A stretch of DNA of 64,000 nucleotides, taken from Hyphomicrobium sp. GTDB lineage: Bacteria > Pseudomonadota > Alphaproteobacteria > Rhizobiales > Hyphomicrobiaceae. A program made the position numbers and the translations under genes. Below the pieces are notes generated by a model that did not search any database, was not told the origin of the DNA, and saw only the letters and a program-made list of their open reading frames with translations. The number at the start of each line of letters is the position of its first letter. Within the stretch, counting starts at the first letter, position 1. Location: contig PERL01000001.1 of NCBI GenBank assembly GCA_002928735.1, positions 310,001 through 374,000 of the forward strand. The letters are read 5' to 3'. Below, in pieces: positions 16,745-27,306 of this stretch.

Positions 16745-18604
16745 GTGGCGTTGATCACACGACGCAAAGCGGTCGCCGTCTCGGCGGTCCTCTCGCTGGC
16801 CGCTGGCAGCATAGCCCCGGCCTTCGCCGCCCCGCCCATCCCAGCCGGTGACTACGCCGCCTGTCAGACGACCAATGAGTCTGACTTCCGCAAAGCCGTT
16901 CTCGACATTACCACCGCAACCCTTACGCGCGGCACGTCCGAGATTGACTATGCGGCCGCCGTCGCCGACGAATGGCGGCGTCTCGGTGTCGGCACCGTCT
17001 TGGATCGCGAAGTCGATAAAGCCTTCGCGACGGTCAAAGACGAACAGAGCTGGGGTAGCCTGTTGCAGTCGCTGGGCAGCGAGAACAAGGCCAAGGAACT
17101 CACGATCGCCTTGACCGAACGCGTCTATCGCTCAGACGGGATGAAGACAGCGATCGAAGACCTCGCTACCGGCGTCGGCCGGAGTATCGCTGGCCGTATC
17201 GAACTGGCCACATCCGATGCCGCCGGCCCAGCCATTGAATGCATGAAGGCCTTCCTCGGCCCCCGTTACGGCTCCACCGTGGCCGGAGTCGTCACGGGCA
17301 CGGCCGGCAAAGAATTCGAAGTCGGCTCTGAGACCGCGCGCGGCGATGTCACGGCCGGCGGCGTCCTCAACCAGACCGCAGGCGGCATCACGGGCGCCGC
17401 CATCCTCGTCATGCGCCGCCAACTTGGCAACATGGCCGGCCGGCTCGGAACCCGCCTCGTCGGTAGCGTGCTCTCCCGGCTTGTCACCGTGGTGGCCGGC
17501 GGCGTCGGTCTCGTCCTCATCGCGAAGGACGTGTGGGATCTGCGCTATGGCGTCCTTCCGATCATCGCCACCGAACTCAAATCCGACGAGAGTAAGAAGA
17601 GTGTGCAGACGGAACTCGCTGCGGCCATCTCCAGCCAGATCGGTGAGCATGTCGTCGAGATCGCACGTCACGCCTCCGACAAGATCGTCGATATCTGGAA
17701 AGAGTACCGGGCCGCCCACGCCATCGTCCTCGACCTGGCCGAGAAGCAACCCGGCTTCCGCGCCTTCCTCGATCGCGTCCGGCCCGAAGCCTTGCCCCGG
17801 GTCGATGAAGTCACAGGCCTCCTAATGCCCGTCGAAGGCGAAGCAGGAGTGCTCCGCCGCCTCAGCGACGGCACACTCGACCTCGCGGTGAACAAGCTCC
17901 CCGAACCGGCCATGGAGATCGCCCGCCAGACCCGCTCACTCGAACAAGGGTTGGCCTGGAACGCGGTCGCCGGCACCCGCATCGACAAAGTCCTAGAATT
18001 CGAACTCTTCCAGCGCACAAAGCCGGCCGACTTCACGACCCAATCCCTCGAGCGCCTCGTCGCACTCAACGACCCGGTCGCCGTTAAGCGGCTCGCGGTG
18101 CTGTCGCCGGCCACGCGCGACCTCCTGTTCGATCTCGACCAGACCGTTCTGACGACGGCCGCCCGCAGCCTCAATGAAGGCGAACTTGTCGTCTTTGCCG
18201 GCTACCTGACCGGCTTGGCTCCCGACACTCGCCAGCGACTCCTCGACCGCGTCGCCGCCGAACCCGCATCCCTCAAGGCCCTGACCAGCCCGCGCGCCCG
18301 TGACGCCGTCCTCGGCAGCCGCGATCAAGGCGCGGCCCTCGAAATTTTGCTGCGGGCCACCGACGGCGACACCCCTGAGGCCCTGCAGAACGATGTTCGC
18401 CTTGCCTGGGAGCGCCAAATCCACCCCGAGATTCTCTGGCACCGGCACCCCATTTTGATCGTCCTCACCGGACTGGCCGCCCTTATTCTACTTTTGATTG
18501 TTCGCCGCCTCTTCCGCGGACCACGGCCCCAGTCGCCCGGACCCAGAGCAGGCAGCGACAGCGGTAGCACCCCAACTCCCTCCCCAAAGCCTCTGCAAAC
18601 CTAA
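16745..18604 (+). CDS. Large exported membrane-anchored protein, function unknown
   Basis: A 619-residue protein. I chose GTG at 16745 because AGGAG ends 4 bases before it and the result is a clean signal peptide (MALITRRKAVAVSAVLSLAAGSIAPAFA). A start at 16712 or 16571 would bury the signal under a basic extension, and a TATACT -10 box at 16694 argues against 16571. The mature part is helical, with a Gly/Ala-rich amphipathic segment (about 200-275, including VTVVAGGVGLVLIAKDVWDLRYG) and a final transmembrane helix near 573-592 (HPILIVLTGLAALILLLIV). A Pro/Ser-rich cytoplasmic tail follows. I do not recognise a named domain. Confidence 0.75.
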   Translation: MALITRRKAVAVSAVLSLAAGSIAPAFAAPPIPAGDYAACQTTNESDFRKAVLDITTATLTRGTSEIDYAAAVADEWRRLGVGTVLDREVDKAFATVKDEQSWGSLLQSLGSENKAKELTIALTERVYRSDGMKTAIEDLATGVGRSIAGRIELATSDAAGPAIECMKAFLGPRYGSTVAGVVTGTAGKEFEVGSETARGDVTAGGVLNQTAGGITGAAILVMRRQLGNMAGRLGTRLVGSVLSRLVTVVAGGVGLVLIAKDVWDLRYGVLPIIATELKSDESKKSVQTELAAAISSQIGEHVVEIARHASDKIVDIWKEYRAAHAIVLDLAEKQPGFRAFLDRVRPEALPRVDEVTGLLMPVEGEAGVLRRLSDGTLDLAVNKLPEPAMEIARQTRSLEQGLAWNAVAGTRIDKVLEFELFQRTKPADFTTQSLERLVALNDPVAVKRLAVLSPATRDLLFDLDQTVLTTAARSLNEGELVVFAGYLTGLAPDTRQRLLDRVAAEPASLKALTSPRARDAVLGSRDQGAALEILLRATDGDTPEALQNDVRLAWERQIHPEILWHRHPILIVLTGLAALILLLIVRRLFRGPRPQSPGPRAGSDSGSTPTPSPKPLQT

Positions 18605-18747
18605 CAAAAGCAGCACCAGGCAACCGGGCTTGCGATAACCCAGAGCCTGTCATTTTCCTCCACAGTGTTGTTCCCGCGCCCGTATCCCCTGCCGCTTTTG
18701 TGCTGCTATAAGCAGCGCAGCAAGATCAGAGGCTGAGGAATCGTCAC

Positions 18748-18969
18748 ATGGCGAAAGCGCTGAAGGTCCAGCCGCAAGGGGAGACGAAAATGGGATTGAA
18801 GGCACCTGGTATCCTGACATTCATGATCTCGGTGATCCTGACGGTCGCAGTGATTTTCGTTTGGTTCTTCGACGCCCAAATCGCGCTTCTGCAAGGCCCG
18901 GGTATGATCGTGGGACTCCTGCTTGCCCAATTCATCCTCATTCTGGGATGCACGATGCGCGGTCTCTGA
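18748..18969 (+). CDS. Small two-helix membrane protein
   Basis: A 73-residue protein with two hydrophobic helices (about 20-42 and 47-68) after a short basic N-terminus. The ATG at 18748 is preceded by GAGGAAT. Upstream, TGCTATAAG at 18704-18712 looks like an extended -10 box. There is no functional motif; small proteins of this shape are common and mostly uncharacterised. Confidence 0.6.
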   Translation: MAKALKVQPQGETKMGLKAPGILTFMISVILTVAVIFVWFFDAQIALLQGPGMIVGLLLAQFILILGCTMRGL

Positions 18970-19096
18970 CTGGCTGCTTTCGCGCAACAAACGTCGCGCG
19001 TTTGCGCCGCCCATAAAATGCTGCGGTGCAGCATGATTCTTTGCACCGTTTCAACGACATGTGTGCGCTACTGTCGCGCGACAGACAGCAATCTAG

Positions 19097-19306
19097 TTGG
19101 CCGCAAAAGTCCGCGCCACTAATGCAGTCATGAAGCCAAGCATCGTCACACCTCGACCCGCCAATCGCGTCCGTAAATTTACGCGCGAAATCTTGCTTGC
19201 CAGCGCGATCACGCTAGCTGCAATCGCCATGTTTTTGGCCTCGCACGGTGAGACGGAAATCGCTGCCGTCCCCACGGCCGTGCCGCCGCCTGCGCAATCG
19301 AACTAG
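19097..19306 (+). CDS. Possible small single-pass membrane protein
   Basis: A 69-residue open frame with a basic N-terminus, one transmembrane helix (about 33-50, ILLASAITLAAIAMFLAS) and a Pro/Ala-rich tail. The frame begins with TTG at 19097; the first ATG, at 19130, would give 58 residues. The basic-then-hydrophobic shape suggests a real inner-membrane peptide, but there is no recognisable family and no strong ribosome-binding site. Confidence 0.4.
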   Translation: MAAKVRATNAVMKPSIVTPRPANRVRKFTREILLASAITLAAIAMFLASHGETEIAAVPTAVPPPAQSN

Positions 19307-19332
19307 GTCTTGAAAGGCGAGGCGACCGGACC

Positions 19333-21186
19333 TCATCCGAGCGGCGCCGCCTTCAACAACCCGCGCACCGAATTGCCCAGATAAACGGCCTTTGCGCCGC
19401 CCAGATCCTCGAGCGACAAAATCCCTTCGACTGCCCGTCCGGTGGCCAGCAGCTCCGCCCGCAGCACACCCGGCAGCAAGCCCGCTGGCAGCGGCGGCGT
19501 CACCAGAACCCCATCGCCGCGATCGACGAAAATGTTCGTCCGGCTGCCCTCGGCCAGTTCGCCGCGCTCGTTAAGATAGACGACTTCGTCTGCACCCACG
19601 GTGTCGGAGTAGTGCTTCCACTCCTGATCGTAGAGTTCGCGCCGCGTCGTCTTGTGAAACAGAAACGCGTCCGAACTGTCCAGCCGCGTCGGCGACACGA
19701 CATAGCGCATCACCGCATCCGGGCCCGATGCCGGCATCGCGGCCGACGTCACCGTCACTCGGCCATCCTCGGCCAGCAGCAACCGCACGCGCAGCCGCGG
19801 CTGCTCGCGCCCCGCCGAGGCCGCCTCCCGCTCCAGCGCCGTCCGCGCCGCTGCCTCATCGAACTTAAATGAGAAATACCGCGCTGATGCAGCCAACCGC
19901 TCAAAGTGCCTTTCGATGAGCCAAAAGCCTTTGTCGCGTTCCCACAGTAGCGTCTCGATGAGTTCGAACGTTTTGGGCGGGTCGGTGAGGAATTTCATCT
20001 TCAGAAGACATTCGTCGTACTCTTTGGCCCCGACGCTGTCGTAGACGACGCCCGATCCGATGCCCATTTCACCCGATCCGTCGCGGAAGATGATCGGCGA
20101 GCGGATGGCCACGTTGAACAACGCCTGCCCGTCCGGCGCGATCGATCCAATCGCGCCGCAATAGACTCCCCGCGGTTCGGTCTCGTATTCCGCGATCAGC
20201 TCTTGCGCGCGGATCTTCGGCGCCCCGATCACCGATCCCGGCGGAAAAATCGCACGCCACAGATCATGCAGCGTCACGCCGTCAAGCAGCGTCGCCCGGA
20301 CACCAGATGTCATCTGATGGAGCGTGCGGTACGTCTCGACTGTAAAAAGGTCCGTCACGTGCACGCTGCCGATCTCGGCCATGCGTCCGATGTCATTGCG
20401 CATCAGATCGACAATCATCAGGTTTTCCGCCCGCTGCTTCACGTCCGTCGCCAGCACATGCCGCGCCTGTGCGTCCGCCTCCGGCGTCCCTCCGCGCGGC
20501 GACGTGCCCTTCATCGGCCGCGTTTCGATCGTCCGCCCCTTCATTTCGACGAACAATTCCGGGCTGGCCGTCAGCACCGTAACTTCGCCCGTGTCCACGA
20601 TCCCGCCGTACGCCACGCGCTGGCGCTGTCTGAGATCGCGATAAAACGTCAGCGGCGAGCCAGAGAGCCGGAACCGCGCCTTGAAGGTTAAATTGAGCTG
20701 ATAGATATCCCCGGCCCGGATCTTCTCCTGTACCCTCTCAAAGCGCGCGACGTACTCCTCCTTCGACCACGCCCGCGACACGTTGCTGAACTGATAGCTC
20801 CCGCTCTTCGTGTGCGAGGATAGCCAATGGTCGACCTCGGCTTCCGTTAGCAGCTTCGGCGCCTCATAGATCCCGAACCACAACAGCGGCACCTTCCGCT
20901 CCGCCGGCAAGAACGGCGCCAACCGCGGCTCCAACACATACCCAAGCTCAAACGAAAAAAATCCCGCCGCATAGAGCCCAGCCTTGCGCGCCGCCTCGAG
21001 CCGCGCAAACGCCCCCTCCACCTCCTCCGGCGCCTCCGCAACGATGATCTCTTTCGGCGAGGTATAGAGCTGCGACGGCGGACCGCGCCCCGAGCTGTTG
21101 TCGAGGAGTACGAATGCCTCCTCCAAGCGCTGCGGCGCCGGCTGAGGCCGGACCCCGGCATGTGCGCCCGCTACGTCTTTCGCCAT
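19333..21186 (-). CDS. pabB: Aminodeoxychorismate synthase component I fused to aminodeoxychorismate lyase
   Basis: A fusion of about 617 residues for 4-aminobenzoate (folate) synthesis. The first about 390 residues are PabB, a chorismate-utilising enzyme: AGDIYQLNLTFKARF, the block TRPMKGTSPRGGTPEAD, LMIVDLMRNDIGR, and FPPGSVIGAPKIRAQELI with GVYCGAIG. The last about 200 residues are a class IV PLP aminotransferase fold like PabC, with ELVYLNERG-type and LAEGSRTNIFVDRGDG sequences. The amidotransferase PabA is not fused or adjacent. I set the start at 21186; longer readings to 21345 or 21366 (TTG) add sequence with no clear coding signal, so the N-terminus is uncertain. Confidence 0.9.
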   Translation of the reverse strand: MAKDVAGAHAGVRPQPAPQRLEEAFVLLDNSSGRGPPSQLYTSPKEIIVAEAPEEVEGAFARLEAARKAGLYAAGFFSFELGYVLEPRLAPFLPAERKVPLLWFGIYEAPKLLTEAEVDHWLSSHTKSGSYQFSNVSRAWSKEEYVARFERVQEKIRAGDIYQLNLTFKARFRLSGSPLTFYRDLRQRQRVAYGGIVDTGEVTVLTASPELFVEMKGRTIETRPMKGTSPRGGTPEADAQARHVLATDVKQRAENLMIVDLMRNDIGRMAEIGSVHVTDLFTVETYRTLHQMTSGVRATLLDGVTLHDLWRAIFPPGSVIGAPKIRAQELIAEYETEPRGVYCGAIGSIAPDGQALFNVAIRSPIIFRDGSGEMGIGSGVVYDSVGAKEYDECLLKMKFLTDPPKTFELIETLLWERDKGFWLIERHFERLAASARYFSFKFDEAAARTALEREAASAGREQPRLRVRLLLAEDGRVTVTSAAMPASGPDAVMRYVVSPTRLDSSDAFLFHKTTRRELYDQEWKHYSDTVGADEVVYLNERGELAEGSRTNIFVDRGDGVLVTPPLPAGLLPGVLRAELLATGRAVEGILSLEDLGGAKAVYLGNSVRGLLKAAPLG

Positions 21187-21405
21187 GTCTGCTTGGTCCC
21201 AGATGCTCCGGCCGCTCAGAACGCGGCCGCCCTCCAGGAATACGGAAAAGGACGCCGTTGGTTCGGCCGATTGGGTCTGTTCTAGCCCAGGCGAGCAGCG
21301 CCGAAAAGCCGCGTTTGCAGCCCTCCGGCGAGCCGTCGAGCCCATGAGTTTCTCAAGCGGGCTCAACTGTCGCGCCCCTCACATACTCCGCCGTGCAGAC
21401 CGGCC

Positions 21406-21433
21406 TTCACATCGGCGAAAAACGTGCTATACG
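21406..21433 (+). promoter_or_regulatory. Probable promoter of tRNA-fMet
   Basis: TTCACA at 21406-21411 and TATACG at 21428-21433 are 16 bases apart. The tRNA begins about 115 bases further on. A hairpin follows almost immediately (21443-21462). Confidence 0.4.
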
Positions 21434-21442
21434 ACCCCTACG

Positions 21443-21465
21443 AGCCGCCCTCCTGGGCGGCTTTT
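21443..21465 (+). terminator. Hairpin with T run in the tRNA leader
   Basis: An 8-base-pair GC-rich stem (21443-21450 with 21455-21462, loop TCCT) is followed by TTT. It has terminator form but lies between the putative promoter and tRNA-fMet. It could be an attenuator, a processing structure, or a terminator for a transcript not recognised here. Confidence 0.45.
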
Positions 21466-21554
21466 GCATCGGCAGTGGCAATCGGGGCCACGCCGTTATC
21501 CCAGACGACTCTGATCACGACTACGATCACGTCTCGTCTCGGCTCCGTCGGTAT

Positions 21555-23345
<1,791 letters not shown>

Positions 23346-23357
23346 GGCTTGACTTCT

Positions 23358-23531
23358 CTATTCGTTGTCGTTTGCGGCCTCCTGCGCCTTCACCAAGGCG
23401 GCATAGTCCTTCTCAGCTGCTTGCCGTGCGAGAAGCCTTACAATCGCGATCAAGGTGGCATCAGCACGGCTCTCGGGCTTTTGCCGAGCCGTTGACCGAT
23501 CCTGTGATTTGCGCGTGGCGTCTCGCGGCAT
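23358..23531 (-). CDS. Small protein co-transcribed with the serine recombinase
   Basis: A 57-residue open frame from ATG at 23531 to TAG at 23358. It is basic at the front (MPRDATRKSQDRSTARQKPE) and helical at the back (RLLARQAAEKDYAALVKAQE). It stops 12 bases before the recombinase start, so they are probably one transcript. Its size and position suit a recombination directionality factor or regulator, but no family is recognised. Confidence 0.6.
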   Translation of the reverse strand: MPRDATRKSQDRSTARQKPESRADATLIAIVRLLARQAAEKDYAALVKAQEAANDNE

Positions 23532-24039
23532 TCAGCTATCTCCCATTCTAGTATTCGCAGGAGAACAAAGCAAGAATTCCAAGCGACAGAACGCAGGTTA
23601 ATCGATAGATTTCAATGCGCTATGGGCTCAGGACGCTTAGCTTTGTTCCAGTATTTTCCAGAATACCAAGCGAGGGCCGCTAGCTTGGGTGAAAGAGCCC
23701 AAAAGCCCGGTCGCATCCTGTGGCGTCGGAATGCGTGTTTGCGTCCGGGATGGAAGCCGCAAGGCCGAGACCGGCCCGCAGCCGGGCTCGGTTCACAACA
23801 GCCCAGCCGCTGGCAAATGGGCCAGCGGGACGCCTTCGCTTTCTAGGCGAGTCCGATGTTCACCGAACAACCTGAGCGAATACTCTGCGCCATGCCCCTG
23901 GATTGATTCCATCAATGGCTAGCCCACAAGTTCCGCAATGTTCGGCCCAACAATTGGCAGTCCCCTAAATGGGCGAATCACTACAAGACTTGTTAATGCC
24001 ATCCACTTACTTTAATCATAAGTATAGAGGGGGTTTGTT
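23532..24039. other. Intergenic region with two perfect hairpins, possible structured RNA
   Basis: This 508-base gap separates the recombinase operon from the Druantia genes. It contains GCCCG/CGGGC (23774-23778 with 23783-23787) and an 8-base-pair perfect stem CCGCTGGC/GCCAGCGG (23807-23814 with 23821-23828, loop of six). Overlapping short frames on the plus strand look non-coding. The last 100 bases turn AT-rich and carry the druH control region, with GAGGGGGT at 24026-24033 before the GTG start. Confidence 0.4.
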
Positions 24040-27000
24040 GTGGTGAACCAAGTATTAGCGCAACAAAATTTAATTGCGATTTTACATACTTCAGAAATAA
24101 TTATACGAAGAGCATTGGCATCGCCGCATGCTTCCCCTTTTCTTGCCCATTGCGATCTAACTGACGAAGAAAAGAAGCGTTTCTCCACCAGCTTCAAGAC
24201 TTACCTCTGCGGTAACGCCGGGCGTCTCCCTGAAGCTTTCGACCGGTGGCCACTCGCATCGGGATGGAATATAGCCTATGCACTGTCGCAATATTACGGA
24301 GACGACGGACATGCGGTTTACGGCGTGCTCAAAAGCGCCCTCGGCATAGAGCTCATCGGCGACCTTCGTGATCGGACGAGCGCAAAATTTCGGGCTGTAT
24401 GTCGGAAATACGGATTGAGTCACGCAGATGAGAAGAGGAGGGTAAATGATTATCTCGCGCAAGCTGGAATATCAAACGCCCAACTTCATCATATAGCCAA
24501 AGCTTTTCTACTGGCTGAACGAGCCTTTGGGCCAGCGCCTAGTGATAGCACAGCCATATTGAATAGTTGGGAAGATGACGCGGTCAACTTTCTGCCGCAC
24601 GGTGTCAATATTCCGCGCATGGTCCTAGAAGTCGACGAGTCAGCTCACTATGCGTATTTATTCACTAGATTTCGTAATGGCGAGCAGCCCGTCACGAGCT
24701 TCGAGCGAGATTTTTTTAAGGAGCTAGACCGGGCCAAGAGCAACCTCTCAAGTGGTGGCACGCAATCAGTCCCTCGCCCATCACTGATCTGGTCATCAAC
24801 TGGGCTTGGCCTTTCACTGCCGAAGATCGAAGGCCGCCTATCCGTATTTCTGAATGGCGAACATCGGAGGCTCCGAAGCGGCCAATCTTGGCAGATTCCG
24901 ATGCCTTGGCCGGCCCGCGTAGAATATGAGGCCAGCGAACGACGAGACAGCATAGAAATTTTCCCAACCCGAGAGTGCCTCCTGGCTTTTGACTGCGAAA
25001 CAGGACGGCTTGTTGAGCGCATAGATGGCAATCAGGCAACTAATGTTTCAGTCGACGCGCGGGATGTCGTGCTGGTTGCAAGCTATCCGTTTGAAGTCGA
25101 CACAGCTGATGTCTATTCGATCGGAACGAACGGGTTTGCTTGCCAGCTTCGGCTAAGTCGCGTCAGCGTCCCGCTCCGCATCGGCTCCAGAACGATTCTG
25201 CTAGGCTTGAAACCTAAACCCAGAATATGGGTTGAACAGGGTGCGGTGGCAACTGGGCCTAAAGGTACCCTGCTCGGAGCGCGCGCAACATACGGAATCG
25301 ATTTCGGCGAACTCGACGCCGATACACTCGATCTCGCAGTGACAGTAGGTCTCCACCAGCACATTGTAAGGATCCAAAAACAAGCGGGATCTGCTCTGTC
25401 CACGTTTGCCCTGGAGGAGCTTGATCTTGGACCGCAAGATCTCGAATTAGTTCGTGCCGAGCTCAGACTTCCCGGGGATCATCGAGCTCTCGTTCGTCAT
25501 AGAGCCTGGTGGTGGCCGCATTTACGCTCGTTAGATGACGGGATAACGCTCAACAGCGATACAGTTCCTGCAAACTTTTGCGAACAACGCAGCCGCCACA
25601 TTCTTAGAGACAATTTGGGCCGACTATGTCTGGAGACAATGAATAGTTACGACTTTGCTTCCTTGGCATTTGATGTTCGCGGCGAGCCAGTCGAGTTCAA
25701 TCTACCACGTCCAGGAATTGGCCTCTCCGTCGTCGGAGTCGATGGCGCAATTGCCCCAGTCAAGATCGGAGAGACTATTGTTCTTCGAGACGAAGATCTT
25801 GGCGGATCTCTCATTATAAAATGTCCGGACCGGACCGCAACGTTACATGTAAAGGGCAGAAAAGAGGCTCAGCCGTTCAAATTTTCCCCCACGCGGATCT
25901 TATCACTGGCTGCTTTGGCAGATCCGGCTCCGCTTGATGAAGTCGTTCTTCAGGGCGAGATCACGCGCAACGTGCCAGTGATTTTGGCGCGTATCGTGCC
26001 GGGCACATGCCCACGATCAATATCATCAGAGAGAATTGGTGATTCGCTTGTCCTGCACCTGACAATGCAAATGGATGTAGATGCCCTGCGGGTCGTGATG
26101 GAAGATGAGACCGGCAATCGCTGTGATTATGATTATGCGCTAATGCATAGACCTGTTGAAGGCCGACAAGCCATTTGGCTTGATGCGAGAATTGAGTTTG
26201 CAGATCGACAGCATATACGGTTGACTTTGCAAAAGAACAAGTTCCACGATCCGCATTCGCTCGGACAGTTTTTTGTACGTCCACTAGGATCGGAAAGCTA
26301 CCGACCTTTGCGGAATATACGCAGCGATATCTTCGGCATAGCTCTCAAGCGCTGCGACCTTGCAACAGAGACGGAGAGTCTCTCTTTCGATGAGGCGGCC
26401 CGGAGATTTTCAAGAGTCAACTCTTGGATGATGCGTTGTTTCTCTCCCGAAACCTGGGACTATGTTGCGCCGATTATAGTACCTCGCTGGAAGCAGCTGG
26501 GGGCGCTTCTCACAACCCAGTTCGACGGGAAGGTAGACCTCTTGAAGGCGGCGCACATGCCTTCTGAGCCGGGAACATCAAAAAGCTGGGTGCCGCTATC
26601 ACATCCGCTAGAAATCGAGCCCAAACTATACACGTTGCCGGCCCAAAGTTTCGGGATGCTAAGGGGTATCCAGGGCGAAGGCACAGATGAACTCGCTACC
26701 TTAGCGGACACGTGCGGCCGAACAATACCCGAGCTCCACAGATTATTCGAAGTTTCGCCTGCATTGCTCATGTCCTTCGACAATTCAGCGAGGGCCTACA
26801 GAACGGGCGAAGAATTAGTTGGCTTTAACTTCACAAAATACACGCAAATCTTTGGCGAGATAGACCAGGACGCCAGCGCGAGATGGTTCTGGAGGACGGG
26901 AACCAAATTGCTGGGACCTGAACACTATGGAGCTGCGCTTGGCCGCCTGGTTGATCGAATCTACGATGCCGGGATTGAGGATAACAGCTGCAACAATACG

Positions 27001-27306
27001 CGCTTTCATAGAGCAACGTCATTAGCACGCGATTGCGCCAAGCGCACAAAACTGGTGCCGCCCCGACCTCGTGGAATTCAGGAGGAGCACGCGCTTATTG
27101 AGTGGTCCCCAGCATTCTTCTCTGAGTTTGCCCGTCAGTCTCGACAGGCCTGCCCACGAGAATTTCTCGAGAGGACGGCTCATTCTTTGGGGCGCGCCTA
27201 TGACGATGTAGTCCGCGATGCGGCCTTTCTAATACGACTAGCACCAGAATTGCTGGCTTTCTTCCTCCTTCTCTGGGAACTCACATCTGACAGGCAGACG
27301 AAATGA
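24040..27306 (+). CDS. druH: DruH-like protein of a Druantia type III defence system
   Basis: A 1088-residue protein with no recognisable enzymatic motif: no Walker, nuclease or protease signature and no membrane helix. It starts with GTG at 24040 (a second GTG follows at 24043), after a GAGGGGGT ribosome-binding stretch. Codon use is clearly more AT-rich than in the chromosome to the left. Its stop overlaps the druE start by 4 bases (ATGA), so they are translated together. A very large helicase with a DUF1998-type end preceded by an about 1,100-residue protein of unknown fold is the known layout of Druantia type III (DruH plus DruE). The assignment rests mainly on this pairing and on size, not on a diagnostic motif in DruH itself. 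Confidence 0.7.
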   Translation: MVNQVLAQQNLIAILHTSEIIIRRALASPHASPFLAHCDLTDEEKKRFSTSFKTYLCGNAGRLPEAFDRWPLASGWNIAYALSQYYGDDGHAVYGVLKSALGIELIGDLRDRTSAKFRAVCRKYGLSHADEKRRVNDYLAQAGISNAQLHHIAKAFLLAERAFGPAPSDSTAILNSWEDDAVNFLPHGVNIPRMVLEVDESAHYAYLFTRFRNGEQPVTSFERDFFKELDRAKSNLSSGGTQSVPRPSLIWSSTGLGLSLPKIEGRLSVFLNGEHRRLRSGQSWQIPMPWPARVEYEASERRDSIEIFPTRECLLAFDCETGRLVERIDGNQATNVSVDARDVVLVASYPFEVDTADVYSIGTNGFACQLRLSRVSVPLRIGSRTILLGLKPKPRIWVEQGAVATGPKGTLLGARATYGIDFGELDADTLDLAVTVGLHQHIVRIQKQAGSALSTFALEELDLGPQDLELVRAELRLPGDHRALVRHRAWWWPHLRSLDDGITLNSDTVPANFCEQRSRHILRDNLGRLCLETMNSYDFASLAFDVRGEPVEFNLPRPGIGLSVVGVDGAIAPVKIGETIVLRDEDLGGSLIIKCPDRTATLHVKGRKEAQPFKFSPTRILSLAALADPAPLDEVVLQGEITRNVPVILARIVPGTCPRSISSERIGDSLVLHLTMQMDVDALRVVMEDETGNRCDYDYALMHRPVEGRQAIWLDARIEFADRQHIRLTLQKNKFHDPHSLGQFFVRPLGSESYRPLRNIRSDIFGIALKRCDLATETESLSFDEAARRFSRVNSWMMRCFSPETWDYVAPIIVPRWKQLGALLTTQFDGKVDLLKAAHMPSEPGTSKSWVPLSHPLEIEPKLYTLPAQSFGMLRGIQGEGTDELATLADTCGRTIPELHRLFEVSPALLMSFDNSARAYRTGEELVGFNFTKYTQIFGEIDQDASARWFWRTGTKLLGPEHYGAALGRLVDRIYDAGIEDNSCNNTRFHRATSLARDCAKRTKLVPPRPRGIQEEHALIEWSPAFFSEFARQSRQACPREFLERTAHSLGRAYDDVVRDAAFLIRLAPELLAFFLLLWELTSDRQTK

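Noticed and set aside
23740-23790. Resemblance to the 3' part of a cobalamin riboswitch
   Set aside because: The conserved B12 box and the core upstream helices are missing, and the downstream genes are unrelated to cobalamin.
23622-23922. Two overlapping plus-strand frames near the Druantia genes
   Set aside because: No ribosome-binding sites and no coding character; hairpins occupy the same stretch.
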